DNA of 64,000 nt from Bacillota bacterium (GCA_023390335.1 JAEWCZ010000087.1:211481-275480), one strand, 5' to 3'; positions 43,579-53,853 are shown, numbered from the stretch's first letter. The notes: generated by a model not told the origin, from the sequence alone. Numbers and translations: made by a program.

Positions 43579-43839
43579 TACGTATAAAATTATATCAATG
43601 ATTGCTTCCAAGATATTTGCTAGAGTTTATAGCGGCTCATCCTAAGATATTTTACCGTCGCTCACATTCATCGTCCTTGATTCATTGTGTCGCTAAAACC
43701 TTCATCGTGATAGGTTTTCCGGTAAAATATCCTGTCTTCGCCAATAAACATCTGCAAATATCTTTAACCAAGCTTCCATTGATACAATTTACACTTACGT
43801 ACCTATTAAGATAGATAAAAATTAAATTTGCGACAACCT
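43579..43839. repeat. Foldback (MITE-like) repeat, copy A, degenerate
   Basis: This stretch is clearly related, in the same orientation, to copy B at 47636-47937. They share TTATATCAATGATTGCTTCC, AAGATATTTGC, GATATTTTACCGTCGCTCAC and TTCATCGTCC. Its two halves are imperfect inverted repeats of each other, with arms ending in GATATTTTACC and GGTAAAATATC. The left end has lost the terminal repeat, and the right end keeps a decayed version (TTTGCGACAACC). It begins right after the stop of the ABC exporter gene and may serve as its terminator. Confidence 0.75.
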
Positions 43840-43846
43840 CCTGTAT

Positions 43847-45661
43847 CTATACCTGTATATATTGACCAGCCTGTACACGCCACATTTCTGCATACTTCCC
43901 GTTGAGTCGGAGCAGTTCGTCGTGGCTCCCCTCCTCAATAATCCTTCCGTTTTCAAGCATTAATATCTTATCTGCCAGGCGAGTTGTTGAAAGCCTGTGA
44001 GAAATAAACACCACTGTTTTGTTTGCCGCGGCCTCCAGCATTGATTGGTTCAGTTGGTATTCAGCTATAGGGTCAAGGGCTGAAGAGGGTTCATCCAGTA
44101 TTATCAGGCTGGAATCTTTGTAAAAAGCTCTGGATATTGCAATTTTTTGTGCTTCTCCGCCGGACAGATTCACTCCGTCTTCCTCAAATTCTGCCGTAAG
44201 TGGAGTATCAAGTCCGTGCTTAAAGCTTTTAAGCCGTTTTGCAAAACCGCTTTGTTCCAGTGCCGTCATTATAGGTTTTTCAGGGATTCCATCTGCATTA
44301 TCCATCAATACATTTTCCTTGACTGTAGCTGCATAAAGCATATAATCCTGAAAAACCGTTCCCACATAGTCATGGTACCGGGCAACGTCATATTCTTTAA
44401 TATTAATGTCATCCAGAGAAATTGTACCTTCCTGTACATCGTATAAGCGCATGAGCAGCTTTATTAACGTAGTTTTTCCTGCACCATTGTAGCCTACAAG
44501 GGCGATTTTTTCATGCGGCTTAATCGTCATATTTATATTATTTATTACTCTTTTTTCTCCCTCTTTATAGGCAAAAGATACATTATCCAGATTAAAGGCT
44601 TTTGGTGTCTTAGGCACATCCAGCTTTTTGCGGCTTACAATTTTAGGCTCATAATTTAAGAAGTTTCTGATTTTATCAATATATAAGCTTGTTTCACTGG
44701 CATAAGGATAAATTTCCGTTATAGTCCTGAGACTCTGTTTCAGTCTGCTAAAAGAGTTAAATAAGATAACAACACTGCTGTAGGAAATTGCACTTAAAAC
44801 AGTGGCCTTATATACCAGATAAGTTATGTAAAGCACGTCACTGATAAAGTCGTTGGATACATAGTCTCTTAAGAAACTTATAACGAATTTCTTTTTTGCA
44901 TTTGCTTTGTCTATGTTATATATAGTTTTATTTGCTTCTTTAAACTTACCAAAAAGCTTTCCTGACACATCCGGGTTCAGCCTTAACTCCTTTGCATAGT
45001 CATTAAGGTAGAATACACGGTTGACATAAGCTCTTTTTCGTTCCTCAGGATTTTTTTCCAAACGTATTTTAAAGTTAATCTTGTTGAAAATCTGCATGAG
45101 GATAAAGGACAATATAAACGAAACAAGGACAAATATTATTGAAAACCAATCTTTAACCAGAAAATATGCTCCTGTAGTAGCAAAAACAGTTAGTCCTGTA
45201 AATATCTTGTTGAGAAATTCCAACAGTCTGTCCACTTGATTATCTGCTTCAGAAACAGCCAGAACAAACTCATTATAGTACTCAGGATTATCGTAACATT
45301 CCAAGTCCAGTTCCTGCGCCTTCTCATAAAGCATGAACTTAAACTTCTGTTTCATCTTGGGTAATGCCTTTTTAGATATCAGCTGGTTCACAAAAGCACC
45401 GTACACCATACCTAAGCCTATCAATATAAACAGGATTACTATAAATACTGCCACCTTATAAAAAGGTCGTCCAAATTCCACTGATTCAAGTACATATCCA
45501 ATACCATAGGTATGCTCAAGGAAGATTAAAAACTGGTTTCTTAATACGTCAAATATAAATGCAAGAATATATAAGGGTGAAGCTGAAAAACAGATCTTTA
45601 ATATGAACAAATTATTGTCCAAGACCTGCTTAAAGGGCTGTTTCTTATTTATATCACTCAT
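43847..45661 (-). CDS. ABC exporter half-transporter 2 (membrane + ATPase)
   Basis: A 604-residue fused half-transporter: an N-terminal six-helix domain (about 25-310) and an ATPase with Walker A GYNGAGKTT, signature LSGGEAQK, Walker B LIILDEPSSALD and H-loop ISHRLSTTR. Its ATG overlaps the stop of half-transporter 1 by four bases. The two probably form a heterodimeric exporter. Substrate unknown; related pairs export peptides, lipids or drugs. Both genes sit as an island among cellulosomal genes and are flanked by two copies of a foldback repeat. Confidence 0.92.
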   Translation of the reverse strand: MSDINKKQPFKQVLDNNLFILKICFSASPLYILAFIFDVLRNQFLIFLEHTYGIGYVLESVEFGRPFYKVAVFIVILFILIGLGMVYGAFVNQLISKKALPKMKQKFKFMLYEKAQELDLECYDNPEYYNEFVLAVSEADNQVDRLLEFLNKIFTGLTVFATTGAYFLVKDWFSIIFVLVSFILSFILMQIFNKINFKIRLEKNPEERKRAYVNRVFYLNDYAKELRLNPDVSGKLFGKFKEANKTIYNIDKANAKKKFVISFLRDYVSNDFISDVLYITYLVYKATVLSAISYSSVVILFNSFSRLKQSLRTITEIYPYASETSLYIDKIRNFLNYEPKIVSRKKLDVPKTPKAFNLDNVSFAYKEGEKRVINNINMTIKPHEKIALVGYNGAGKTTLIKLLMRLYDVQEGTISLDDINIKEYDVARYHDYVGTVFQDYMLYAATVKENVLMDNADGIPEKPIMTALEQSGFAKRLKSFKHGLDTPLTAEFEEDGVNLSGGEAQKIAISRAFYKDSSLIILDEPSSALDPIAEYQLNQSMLEAAANKTVVFISHRLSTTRLADKILMLENGRIIEEGSHDELLRLNGKYAEMWRVQAGQYIQV

Positions 45662-47493
45662 AGTGCAACCCCCTCTTCTATTTTATCCACTGCCAGATAG
45701 TTCATAGCCTGTTTTGTATACATATCAGCATAGGAACCATCCATTTTCATCAACTCTTCATGGGTACCCTGCTCAATAAGCTCTCCGTGTTCAAACATGA
45801 ATACTCTGTCCGCGTTTCGTACTGATGAAAGACGGTGGGAGATAAATATCATGGTTTTGTCTTTGCTTTCACGCATTATGCTTTTATACAAATCATACTC
45901 GGCAATTGGGTCTAAGGCTGATGAAGGCTCGTCAAAAACCTTAATGGGAGTATTTTGAACAAAGGCTCTTGCAACCACTATCTTCTGATACTGACCACCT
46001 GAAAGCACCGCTCCGTCCTCGTCAAATTCCTTGGTTAGAATGGTATTTATTCCTTTGTGCAAAGTCTCAACCTTTTCATAAACGCCTGATTTCTTTAACG
46101 CTTCAATAACTGCTTCATCCTCATTTTCAACCTTATGCCCCATCAAAACATTATCTTTTACAGATAAAGCAAGTACCTTGTAATCCTGAAAGGCTGCAGC
46201 AAACAATTGTCGGTAAGCCCTAAGATTATATTCTTTGATGTTTCTACCGTTTACAAGAATTTCTCCGGAGGTAGGATCATAAAGACGAAACAACAGCTTG
46301 ATGATAGTTGATTTTCCCGCACCATTGTGTCCTACAACAGCTACAACACTGTTTCCTGATATACAAAAGTTCAGATTCTTTAATGCATATGTGCCGTCTT
46401 TATAAGAAAAGCTGACATTGCGGAATTCAATAGTTGAAATAACCGGCTCAGGCATGTCTCCGTCCCAGTCTTCGGGGATAACTTCCTTGTATTCAATAAA
46501 TGTACGAAGGTTATTCACAAACAATCCGTTTTTCATAGCCTCCACAATATTGTTAAACAGTCCGATTAAAATCCATGTGGCAGACACCATTGTACTTGAA
46601 AGCACTGCAAGTTCCGAGAGAGAAATACTCTTTACGACAATTGCTCTATAAGTCCCGTAAAGAAGAACACCCTCAAAAATTATGGAAAATGTAAATACAA
46701 CTTTCAGTACCTCCATTATTATTGATTTAGATCCATATTTATCTGCTATACTGATAGTCTTTTTTATAGCTTCGTTATATTTTTCCTTAATCAGGCTGTA
46801 AATATTGGAAAGCCTCATTTCTTTTGCATATTCAGCCAGATACATAACTCTGTTTACATACTGGAAAACTCTCTCACTAGGTATGCCTTCCCTGTACCTT
46901 TTCAGTTCCAGTTTGTTCAAAATGCCGCCAAAAATAAAGTTCCCTATTATTGGGAAAATTACAAATAACACAGCTAACTTGTCAATGTCATACATGGAAA
47001 AAAATACTATTATAGTTGCAAATATACCTACTAATATGCCCCACACGTTTTTTACTACGCTTGCGATTTTGTCTCCGGCACCATCAATTGCCATAGTGTA
47101 TTTATTATAGAATTCCGCATCCTCAAAACAGCTTAGCTCAACATTTCTAGCCTTCTGATATAGTTTCATATACAGTCCTTCGTAGGTTTTAGTGTTGTTC
47201 AGGGGAAAAGCAACATTGTTTACATAACTCCTATATAATCCGATTAATGCAAATGCCGCTCCGCAAAATAATATAAATACCATTATACTGTTAAAGCTCA
47301 TTTTGTTTTCGAATGCATTGATTATGTACCGCATAAAAATTGTGCTGAAAAACACCCATTCAAAATATCCTAAGATATTTAATATTAAAGCATGGATTAC
47401 ATTGCTTTTAGTAATACTCCATGCTATTTTCAAAGCAAAGATATTATTCTTTATTGAAGTTAAATTCGACACCTCTTTTGGTCTCTTTTCCAA
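45658..47493 (-). CDS. ABC exporter half-transporter 1 (membrane + ATPase)
   Basis: A 611-residue fused half-transporter starting at TTG (GGGGGA 6 bases upstream). Membrane domain about 25-330. ATPase motifs are Walker A GHNGAGKST, signature LSGGQYQK, Walker B IKVFDEPSSALD and H-loop ISHRLSSVR, so both ATP sites of the pair look competent. First gene of the two-gene exporter operon. The upstream 490 bases contain no gene but hold repeat copy B. Confidence 0.92.
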   Translation of the reverse strand: MEKRPKEVSNLTSIKNNIFALKIAWSITKSNVIHALILNILGYFEWVFFSTIFMRYIINAFENKMSFNSIMVFILFCGAAFALIGLYRSYVNNVAFPLNNTKTYEGLYMKLYQKARNVELSCFEDAEFYNKYTMAIDGAGDKIASVVKNVWGILVGIFATIIVFFSMYDIDKLAVLFVIFPIIGNFIFGGILNKLELKRYREGIPSERVFQYVNRVMYLAEYAKEMRLSNIYSLIKEKYNEAIKKTISIADKYGSKSIIMEVLKVVFTFSIIFEGVLLYGTYRAIVVKSISLSELAVLSSTMVSATWILIGLFNNIVEAMKNGLFVNNLRTFIEYKEVIPEDWDGDMPEPVISTIEFRNVSFSYKDGTYALKNLNFCISGNSVVAVVGHNGAGKSTIIKLLFRLYDPTSGEILVNGRNIKEYNLRAYRQLFAAAFQDYKVLALSVKDNVLMGHKVENEDEAVIEALKKSGVYEKVETLHKGINTILTKEFDEDGAVLSGGQYQKIVVARAFVQNTPIKVFDEPSSALDPIAEYDLYKSIMRESKDKTMIFISHRLSSVRNADRVFMFEHGELIEQGTHEELMKMDGSYADMYTKQAMNYLAVDKIEEGVAL

Positions 47494-47635
47494 ATAAATC
47501 CCCCTAACAAAAGCCTAATATTTAAGTGATAACAATAACCCAAGGCATATAAAATATAATATAGCAAATAAAAACTTTGGTGTAAATATTTGAATACTAC
47601 GGTATTTAACGCCACTTTTAGGCTCAAAACAGAAG

Positions 47636-47937
47636 GGGCTGTTGCAAAACATAAGATTTTTCTTTTTAACACCGATACTCCCGTAAAAAATTATATCAAT
47701 GATTGCTTCCAAGATATTTGCAAGTGTTTATATCGGATCATCTTAGGATATTTTACCGTCGCTCACATTCATCGTCCATGATTCATGGTTTCGCTAAAAC
47801 TTACGTCGTGTAAGTTTCCCGGTAAAATATCCATATTCTCCGATAAACAACTGCAAATATCTTTAATCAAGCTTCCATTGATATAATTTATACTCACGTA
47901 CAGGTTAAAAGGATAAAAACTAATTTTGCAACAGCCC
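47636..47937. repeat. Foldback (MITE-like) repeat, copy B, with intact terminal inverted repeats
   Basis: A 302-base element bounded by a perfect 14-base inverted repeat GGGCTGTTGCAAAA (47636-47649) / TTTTGCAACAGCCC (47924-47937). The whole element is an imperfect palindrome with arms of about 130 bases. It contains no gene, as expected of a non-autonomous element or a long-hairpin repeat. The GCTGTTGCAAA ends recall termini of IS6- or IS1182-type insertion sequences. No clear target duplication was seen. It starts 46 bases after the PL11 stop and fills most of the gene-free 47494-47982. Confidence 0.85.
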
Positions 47938-47982
47938 TTTTCTCTATTTACTTCAAAAGGTCTGCCTATTAATTTGTATATA

Positions 47983-50454
47983 TTATAGGCCACCTAACAA
48001 ATTCTTTCTGAACAAAGCCAAATCAATAGCATCTATTGTATTATCATTATTGAAATCCACCGCTTTCATTGCTTCTTCTGATAAACTTACCTTCCCTAAG
48101 AGGTATGATTTTAGCATTGCATAGTCTAGCGCATTTATCTCCCCATCGCCATTTGCATCACCTAAAAGGAAATCAGTAGTTTGTGGCTGTACAATAACAA
48201 CATAGTTTACGATACTTGCAGATGCACCGTTTGTACCAAGGGTTACAAGGGAATTTGCTGCGAAATCCTTTTTATAGAGATTATATTGAACAGCATTATT
48301 ATCGTTCTCCAAGATCTCGCCCGTTCCCGTCCAACCGCTGATCCAGCCGGGAATACTAGTGGCTCTTGTATCCAAACCTACATAAACGGTAATATCGGAT
48401 TTTGCTGTAAAGGAGGCTTCATCTGCCGTATACATTTTTGAATCACACGCTGTCCTTATCCATTCGGAACCCGTAAGCTTCTCTGGAATCTGTGTGAACT
48501 TGAACGTCCTGTCACCGTATACTAAGTCACCAAGTTGTAGGTTTGGTTGGATTGACCAGTCACCTGAATTTTCGGTATCATTTATTGATAAACCCTTTAT
48601 CAATTCACCATCAATTGTTACCGGATTACCTCCTGCTAAATATATAGAAGGCTGTGGAGGTGTTGCCATGCCACTTCCCAGGAAAAAGCCTGTGTGTGGA
48701 GGCTGGTTGTATGCTACGTTCTGCCATGCTATTCCCAGTCTGTATACAGGATCGTGCATTAAGGTATAAATACGTCTGTTTGTCAAATCTGTGGTAGTAT
48801 AAATATTTAAATATTTATTATCGGACGTTCTCCATACAGCCTCTTCACGCCAGTCTCCCAAAATGTCCGCCTGAAGACAGGGAGTGGATTTTGTGCCGTT
48901 GTTGGAAGCGCAGCTTCCTGCTGAAAGCAATGTTCCTCCACCGTATTTAGTGATGCTTGTACCATCTAAAAGTTCACGGAGTTCGTCACCGTCCCACCAT
49001 ATTGCGAAATTCTTCTGTCCAGGTGCTGAACCGATATTTTGTCCTGTACAGCTATACAACGGTGAACCTGCCGCCCATACCTCCTCACCCGGATATTGAG
49101 CGGTTAAATCTGCTGAACATGCTCTTCCCACGTCTCCAGATGCCTCAAACTTAAAAATTACACTTCCTGTCTTTGTATCACGGAAGGAAGCACCGACTCC
49201 TCCATTACCCGCTGAGTTCTCATGGCAGGACCAGACTTCAAGGCCCGGCCTGTTTGGATTAAGATCACCCAGGTGCATTGAATCCCCGTGTCCCAAACCT
49301 GTAGTGTACAGTCCTTTTCCTGAATCATCTATAGTGCAGGAACCATAAATTATCTCGTCTTTTCCATCCTCATCCACATCAGCTACACTAAGATTGTGGT
49401 TACCTTGTCCGGCATAACCGGAATTACCGCTGGTATTACTGTCAAAGGTCCAACGTTTGGTTAAGGTTGAGCCATTCCAGTCGTAAGCAACTAATACTGC
49501 CCTTGTATAATATCCCCGGCACATAACAAGACTGGGGTGCACACCATCCAAGTACGCAATACATGCAAGAAAACGGTCTACACGATTGCCATATGAATCT
49601 CCCCAACTGGAAACAGTACCTCTGCCGGGTTCATAGTTCTCTGTGTAAAGAGCCTTACCCGTATTTCCATCGAATATGGTAAGGTATTCAGAACCTGAAA
49701 GTACGTATCCTGATGAATTACGATAGTCTGCACTGGCATTGCCGATCACATTCCCGATACCGTCTTTTGTACCGTCTGACGTTTTACATGCCATTTCAGC
49801 TTTACCGTCGCCATTGAGATCGTATACCATGAATTGTGTATAATGGGCACCTGCACGTATGTTTTTCCCCAGGTCAACCCTCCATAGACGTTTACCGTTC
49901 ATTTTATAGGCATCAATGTATACATTCCCCGTATATCCGCTTTGAGAGTTGTCCTTGGCGTTTGATGGATCCCATTTCAAAACTATTTCATATTGACCGT
50001 CACCATCTAAATCACCAACACTGCAGTCATTGGCACTGTATGTATAGGCAACTCCGTCAGGTGTCGTTCCTCCCGCGGGAATTTGTAGAGGAATCTGCAA
50101 ATAATTGCTGCCCCATACACTTACTGCTGGTGACATTGCCTGTTCGTAGCCGTTTACTACGGCACTTACAGAGTACTTTGAGCTTGTAGTCCCCGCTGTG
50201 TCTACATAGTTGCTTGCCCCGGTTATATTGGCGACCTTTACTGAATCACGATAAAGATTATAGGTTACATTAGCTGTTTCGGTTCCTAACACGCGCCAAC
50301 TTATAAAAACACCATTGCTGACTTTAACTGCCACTACACCCCTATCCAAATTTTCCATTTGGCGTGCTGTTGCAGCCATTGCTACTTGTTGAAAACTACA
50401 ACATGTTAGCAGCATTACACTAATTAAAAAACCCAGAAACACCTTTCTTAACAT
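47983..50454 (-). CDS. Cellulosomal rhamnogalacturonan lyase: PL11-accessory module-dockerin
   Basis: An 823-residue secreted protein. Signal peptide 1-28 (ends VAMAAT). PL11 eight-bladed propeller (about 30-600), with ENLDRGVVAVKVSNGVFISWR at the start and repeated DLDGDGQYEI / DLNGDGKAEM / DVDEDGKDEI calcium loops. An unnamed module of about 137 residues (619-755) is nearly shared with the next two genes. A type I dockerin follows (about 762-823; DANGDGEINALD and DFNNDNTIDAID). It cleaves the rhamnogalacturonan I backbone by elimination. AAGGAGGG lies 7 bases before the ATG. First of three pectinolytic genes. Confidence 0.93.
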   Translation of the reverse strand: MLRKVFLGFLISVMLLTCCSFQQVAMAATARQMENLDRGVVAVKVSNGVFISWRVLGTETANVTYNLYRDSVKVANITGASNYVDTAGTTSSKYSVSAVVNGYEQAMSPAVSVWGSNYLQIPLQIPAGGTTPDGVAYTYSANDCSVGDLDGDGQYEIVLKWDPSNAKDNSQSGYTGNVYIDAYKMNGKRLWRVDLGKNIRAGAHYTQFMVYDLNGDGKAEMACKTSDGTKDGIGNVIGNASADYRNSSGYVLSGSEYLTIFDGNTGKALYTENYEPGRGTVSSWGDSYGNRVDRFLACIAYLDGVHPSLVMCRGYYTRAVLVAYDWNGSTLTKRWTFDSNTSGNSGYAGQGNHNLSVADVDEDGKDEIIYGSCTIDDSGKGLYTTGLGHGDSMHLGDLNPNRPGLEVWSCHENSAGNGGVGASFRDTKTGSVIFKFEASGDVGRACSADLTAQYPGEEVWAAGSPLYSCTGQNIGSAPGQKNFAIWWDGDELRELLDGTSITKYGGGTLLSAGSCASNNGTKSTPCLQADILGDWREEAVWRTSDNKYLNIYTTTDLTNRRIYTLMHDPVYRLGIAWQNVAYNQPPHTGFFLGSGMATPPQPSIYLAGGNPVTIDGELIKGLSINDTENSGDWSIQPNLQLGDLVYGDRTFKFTQIPEKLTGSEWIRTACDSKMYTADEASFTAKSDITVYVGLDTRATSIPGWISGWTGTGEILENDNNAVQYNLYKKDFAANSLVTLGTNGASASIVNYVVIVQPQTTDFLLGDANGDGEINALDYAMLKSYLLGKVSLSEEAMKAVDFNNDNTIDAIDLALFRKNLLGGL

Positions 50455-50483
50455 ATTTAACCCTCCTTATAAATATTTTTGTT

Positions 50484-52148
50484 TTAATTACCATTTAATA
50501 AATAGCTCTTTAAAAGTGCATAATCCAAAGAATTTACAGTATCATCGGCATTCACATCTGCAGCTGTTAAATTTATACCGTCAGATATCTCGGTCAATAT
50601 GTACTTCCTCATCAACGCAAAATCCAAGGCACTTACTGTTCCATCATCATTTAAATCGCCTAAAAGGACGTTAGATGTCTGAGACTTTACAATAACCGTA
50701 TAATTTACGGTACTTGAGGATGCTCCGTTAGTTCCTAAGTTTACAAGAGAATTTGCTGGGAAATCCTTTTTGTACAGGTTGTAGGCAACTGAATTATTAT
50801 CGCTCACCAAGGTCTCCCCTGTTGCAGTCCAACTGCTTAGCCAACCAAGAGTACTTGTTATTCTGGTATCCGAGGCAACATAAACAGTTATATCTGATTT
50901 TGCTATAAAGGAGGCTTCATCTACCGAATACATTTTGGAATCACATGCCGTCCTTATCCATTCACATCCCATAAGACTTTGTGGAATTTGTGTGAATGTA
51001 TATGTCCTGTCTCCATATATAATGTCTCCCACCTGTAAATTTGACTGAATAGACCAGTTTGCGGCATTTATTGTATCGTTTGGAACCAATGACTTTATGT
51101 ATTGTCCGTCCGGAATCGGCACAGGGATATTTTCGTTTACATTGGGATTCCAACCGTCCGAACCTGCAAGAAATTTCTCCATTGTATACTCTGCTGCCCT
51201 TGAGGAAGGCAACTGCTTTCTGGATGTATTCGCACCTGCACCGTAATTCTGATACTCCCACATTTCAAAATTCGCAGGATTGTTGCCCGACATGACAGTC
51301 CATCCTGCATCGGCAATATGTGAGCCTAATTCGCATTCCCGGTACAATACCTTGGGAGTTGTTTGAGTAGTGTCGGAACTGGGAATCCAAGGTCTTCCAA
51401 GATATATTGATTTGGGACTTGAGCTACTTGTCAACTTACACTTGTATATAAAATATCCCTTCTGAGTTGCCTTGGTGCTGGGTGCCGTTACACATCCTCC
51501 GCTTCTGTTGAGGGAAAAGATTTCACAGCTGTCAAATACCGCAGTTGCTGAGCCAAAAATAAAATCTACATCGCCCTCGATATAACAGTTGTAGTAATAC
51601 TGCCTGCAACCATCCCCGTTTGCATACAGGGTGTCCTGATTTCCTTTGAAGGAACAGCCTTTGAAAATCATCTTGTCTGCTTTAGCAAGAACAGCCACAG
51701 CCTGACTGCTGCCGTTGGCTGCCTCATCATAAGAATTTTCAAAAGTTATGTTCTCAGCCTGAAACCCTGCTCCCGCAATGGTAACACTGGCACTTCCAGT
51801 CGTACCTAATGTTCCTCCTGAAGATTTTGGGGTGCTTGCTGCATCATTGTAGGTTAAAATCGTGTCTGCTTTACTTTGTCCAATCAACGAAACATTAATT
51901 TTAGATGAAGAAATGTTGATTTTTTCTTTATATATACCGTTTTTAATATATATGGTTGTTCTGGTTTGGCTATTGGACGGTACACTGTTTATAGCAGCCT
52001 GTACCGTAGTGTAATTGCCGCTTCCATCCTTTGCTACAACCATATCATAGGACACTGCTCCCACTTTAGATATTAAAAATGAGCCAACCATGGTTTGAAG
52101 CACAAACACAAAAATTAAAGCTAACTGAAAAAATCTTTCTCTTTTCAT
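50484..52148 (-). CDS. Cellulosomal pectin methylesterase: CE8-accessory module-dockerin
   Basis: About 554 residues from the Met at 52148 (GGGAGGGG 6 bases upstream). Signal peptide about 1-30. The CE8 beta-helix carries VVAKDGSGNYTTVQAAINSV, the catalytic Asp region GDVDFIFGSATAVFD and YLGRPWIPSS. The ~137-residue accessory module comes next (DNA about 50688-51098), then a dockerin (DLNDDGTVSALD and DVNADDTVNSLD). It removes methyl esters from homogalacturonan, which prepares the substrate for the neighbouring pectate lyase. The PL10 gene upstream ends about 28 bases before its start. Confidence 0.93.
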   Translation of the reverse strand: MKRERFFQLALIFVFVLQTMVGSFLISKVGAVSYDMVVAKDGSGNYTTVQAAINSVPSNSQTRTTIYIKNGIYKEKINISSSKINVSLIGQSKADTILTYNDAASTPKSSGGTLGTTGSASVTIAGAGFQAENITFENSYDEAANGSSQAVAVLAKADKMIFKGCSFKGNQDTLYANGDGCRQYYYNCYIEGDVDFIFGSATAVFDSCEIFSLNRSGGCVTAPSTKATQKGYFIYKCKLTSSSSPKSIYLGRPWIPSSDTTQTTPKVLYRECELGSHIADAGWTVMSGNNPANFEMWEYQNYGAGANTSRKQLPSSRAAEYTMEKFLAGSDGWNPNVNENIPVPIPDGQYIKSLVPNDTINAANWSIQSNLQVGDIIYGDRTYTFTQIPQSLMGCEWIRTACDSKMYSVDEASFIAKSDITVYVASDTRITSTLGWLSSWTATGETLVSDNNSVAYNLYKKDFPANSLVNLGTNGASSSTVNYTVIVKSQTSNVLLGDLNDDGTVSALDFALMRKYILTEISDGINLTAADVNADDTVNSLDYALLKSYLLNGN

Positions 52149-52175
52149 GGGTTGCCCCTCCCTCATATGTCCTAA

Positions 52176-53840
52176 TTAGAACAAAATATAACCTTTAATC
52201 AGTGCCAGATCAATTGCATTTACAGAGTTATCTTTATTCACGTCTGCTGCCTGTAAATCCATTCCGTCAGTTACTTCGGTCAGTAAATACCTCTTTACCA
52301 GTGCAAAATCCAAAGCATCTACTGCTCCATCTCTGTTTACGTCACCATTAAGAATCACCGGTTCTGATTTAGGTTTTACCATCACGGTATAATTCACTAC
52401 ACTTGAGGATGCCCCGTTAGTTCCAAGTACCACGCTTGAACCGGTAGTAAAATCCTTTTTATAAATATTGTATGTTACGGCATTATCTGTACTTAGTACT
52501 TCACCGGTTTTTGTCCAAGTGCCAAACCACCCTGGTATGCTGGTAAGCCTTGTGTCCAATGCCACATAAACCGTTATATCTGATTTTGCGTTAAAAGAAG
52601 CTTCATCTGATGTGAACATTTTAGAATCACATGCCGTCCTTATCCATTCGGAACCTACAAGGCTTTGGGGAATTTGAACAAATTTGAAGGTTCTATCGCC
52701 GTATATTGTATCTCCCACCTGTAAATTTGTCTGTATAGACCAGTCTGCAGCATTATCCGTATCACTTACAATTAGAGATTTGATATATTGACCATCGGGA
52801 ATAGGTTCAGGTGTGGGTATAATGACATCTTTAACAAGGTTTTTGGGCCAATCACCGTACCATGCATAACCGTCCCTTCTTTCCTGACTTATTTCTGACA
52901 TTTGATAATGGATGGAGCCGTCACGATCAACAAACATTGCCCTATTAGTACCCATTTCATAAAGACGTGCCCATATAGGCGGTGCTGAAGGATCGCTGAC
53001 AACTACTCTGTCATCTCCTGTGTCAACTACTTTAATCCCCAGTATTTTAACCTGTGCAAACCAATTGATGGCAGAATTTATAGCATTTGTTATTTCTGCA
53101 CTTGGGTTACTGATTCCTTTTAAGTAATTTACTATTCCTACACTCTCACTGGTACAATTGGAAGGCAGTTCATAGGCCCTTGCACTTGTCGGTTTCAGAG
53201 TTACTTCGTCATGCTGCTGACACCATGCGTTTTTTACACCATTTACAATTATTTGTGTGTTTAATATGCATTGGATACCTTTTTGAATTGCACTGCTTGC
53301 TCTTGAAGCTCTGGTGGAGTCTATGAAGGTATAATCCCCTGACTTTTTTGATACATCGGTTAATAAGTTCATAACGTGAATCATAGCATTATCATTGTAG
53401 GTAATGTGTGCATGATAGGTTCCTGCATCATTGAATACTTGAGGCCATCCCCCATTGGAATACTGTCCGTTTAGTAAAAGGTCAATACCCTTTTGGCAAG
53501 CAGTCAGATATTTAGTGTTTTTCGTTTGATTGTATGTCTTTGCTAAAACTTTTATCTGTGAAGTGGTTGTATCATTGTCTATTGTAGATTTGCCCCATGA
53601 CCCGCTTGTACTTGTTGTCATGTCCTTCCTCCAGCCTCCGTCTGCAAGCTGGTACTGAACTATACTGTCTGCAAGTGCAATCCCTTCTGAACTGCCAAAC
53701 CATGAGTCCGAATTTTTAAATACACTGCTCCAATCCGGGGTTGAAGCAAATACGTTTTTAGGAAATAATAAAATTAAAGCTAATACAGAAACCAGCATTG
53801 TTATGTACAACGCCTTTGGAATTTTCATACTTTTCTGCAT
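52176..53840 (-). CDS. Cellulosomal pectate lyase: PL10-accessory module-dockerin
   Basis: A 554-residue secreted protein. Signal peptide about 1-33 (ends NVFAST). The PL10 catalytic domain (about 35-345) has QLADGGWRKDM, NGGWPQVF, ITYNDNAMIHVMNLL and, near its end, FVDRDGSIHYQMSEISQERRDGYAWYGDWP. Then the shared accessory module (DNA about 52377-52787) and a dockerin (DVNRDGAVDALD and DVNKDNSVNAID). It cleaves de-esterified homogalacturonan. GGAGG lies 8 bases before the ATG. Shares the operon with CE8 and PL11. Confidence 0.93.
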   Translation of the reverse strand: MQKSMKIPKALYITMLVSVLALILLFPKNVFASTPDWSSVFKNSDSWFGSSEGIALADSIVQYQLADGGWRKDMTTSTSGSWGKSTIDNDTTTSQIKVLAKTYNQTKNTKYLTACQKGIDLLLNGQYSNGGWPQVFNDAGTYHAHITYNDNAMIHVMNLLTDVSKKSGDYTFIDSTRASRASSAIQKGIQCILNTQIIVNGVKNAWCQQHDEVTLKPTSARAYELPSNCTSESVGIVNYLKGISNPSAEITNAINSAINWFAQVKILGIKVVDTGDDRVVVSDPSAPPIWARLYEMGTNRAMFVDRDGSIHYQMSEISQERRDGYAWYGDWPKNLVKDVIIPTPEPIPDGQYIKSLIVSDTDNAADWSIQTNLQVGDTIYGDRTFKFVQIPQSLVGSEWIRTACDSKMFTSDEASFNAKSDITVYVALDTRLTSIPGWFGTWTKTGEVLSTDNAVTYNIYKKDFTTGSSVVLGTNGASSSVVNYTVMVKPKSEPVILNGDVNRDGAVDALDFALVKRYLLTEVTDGMDLQAADVNKDNSVNAIDLALIKGYILF

Positions 53841-53853
53841 TTAAAATACCTCC

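Noticed and set aside
43262..47982. Transposase or CRISPR array in the gene-free stretches flanking the exporter
   Set aside because: The stretches contain only two copies of one palindromic element. There is no transposase frame and no regularly spaced repeat series.
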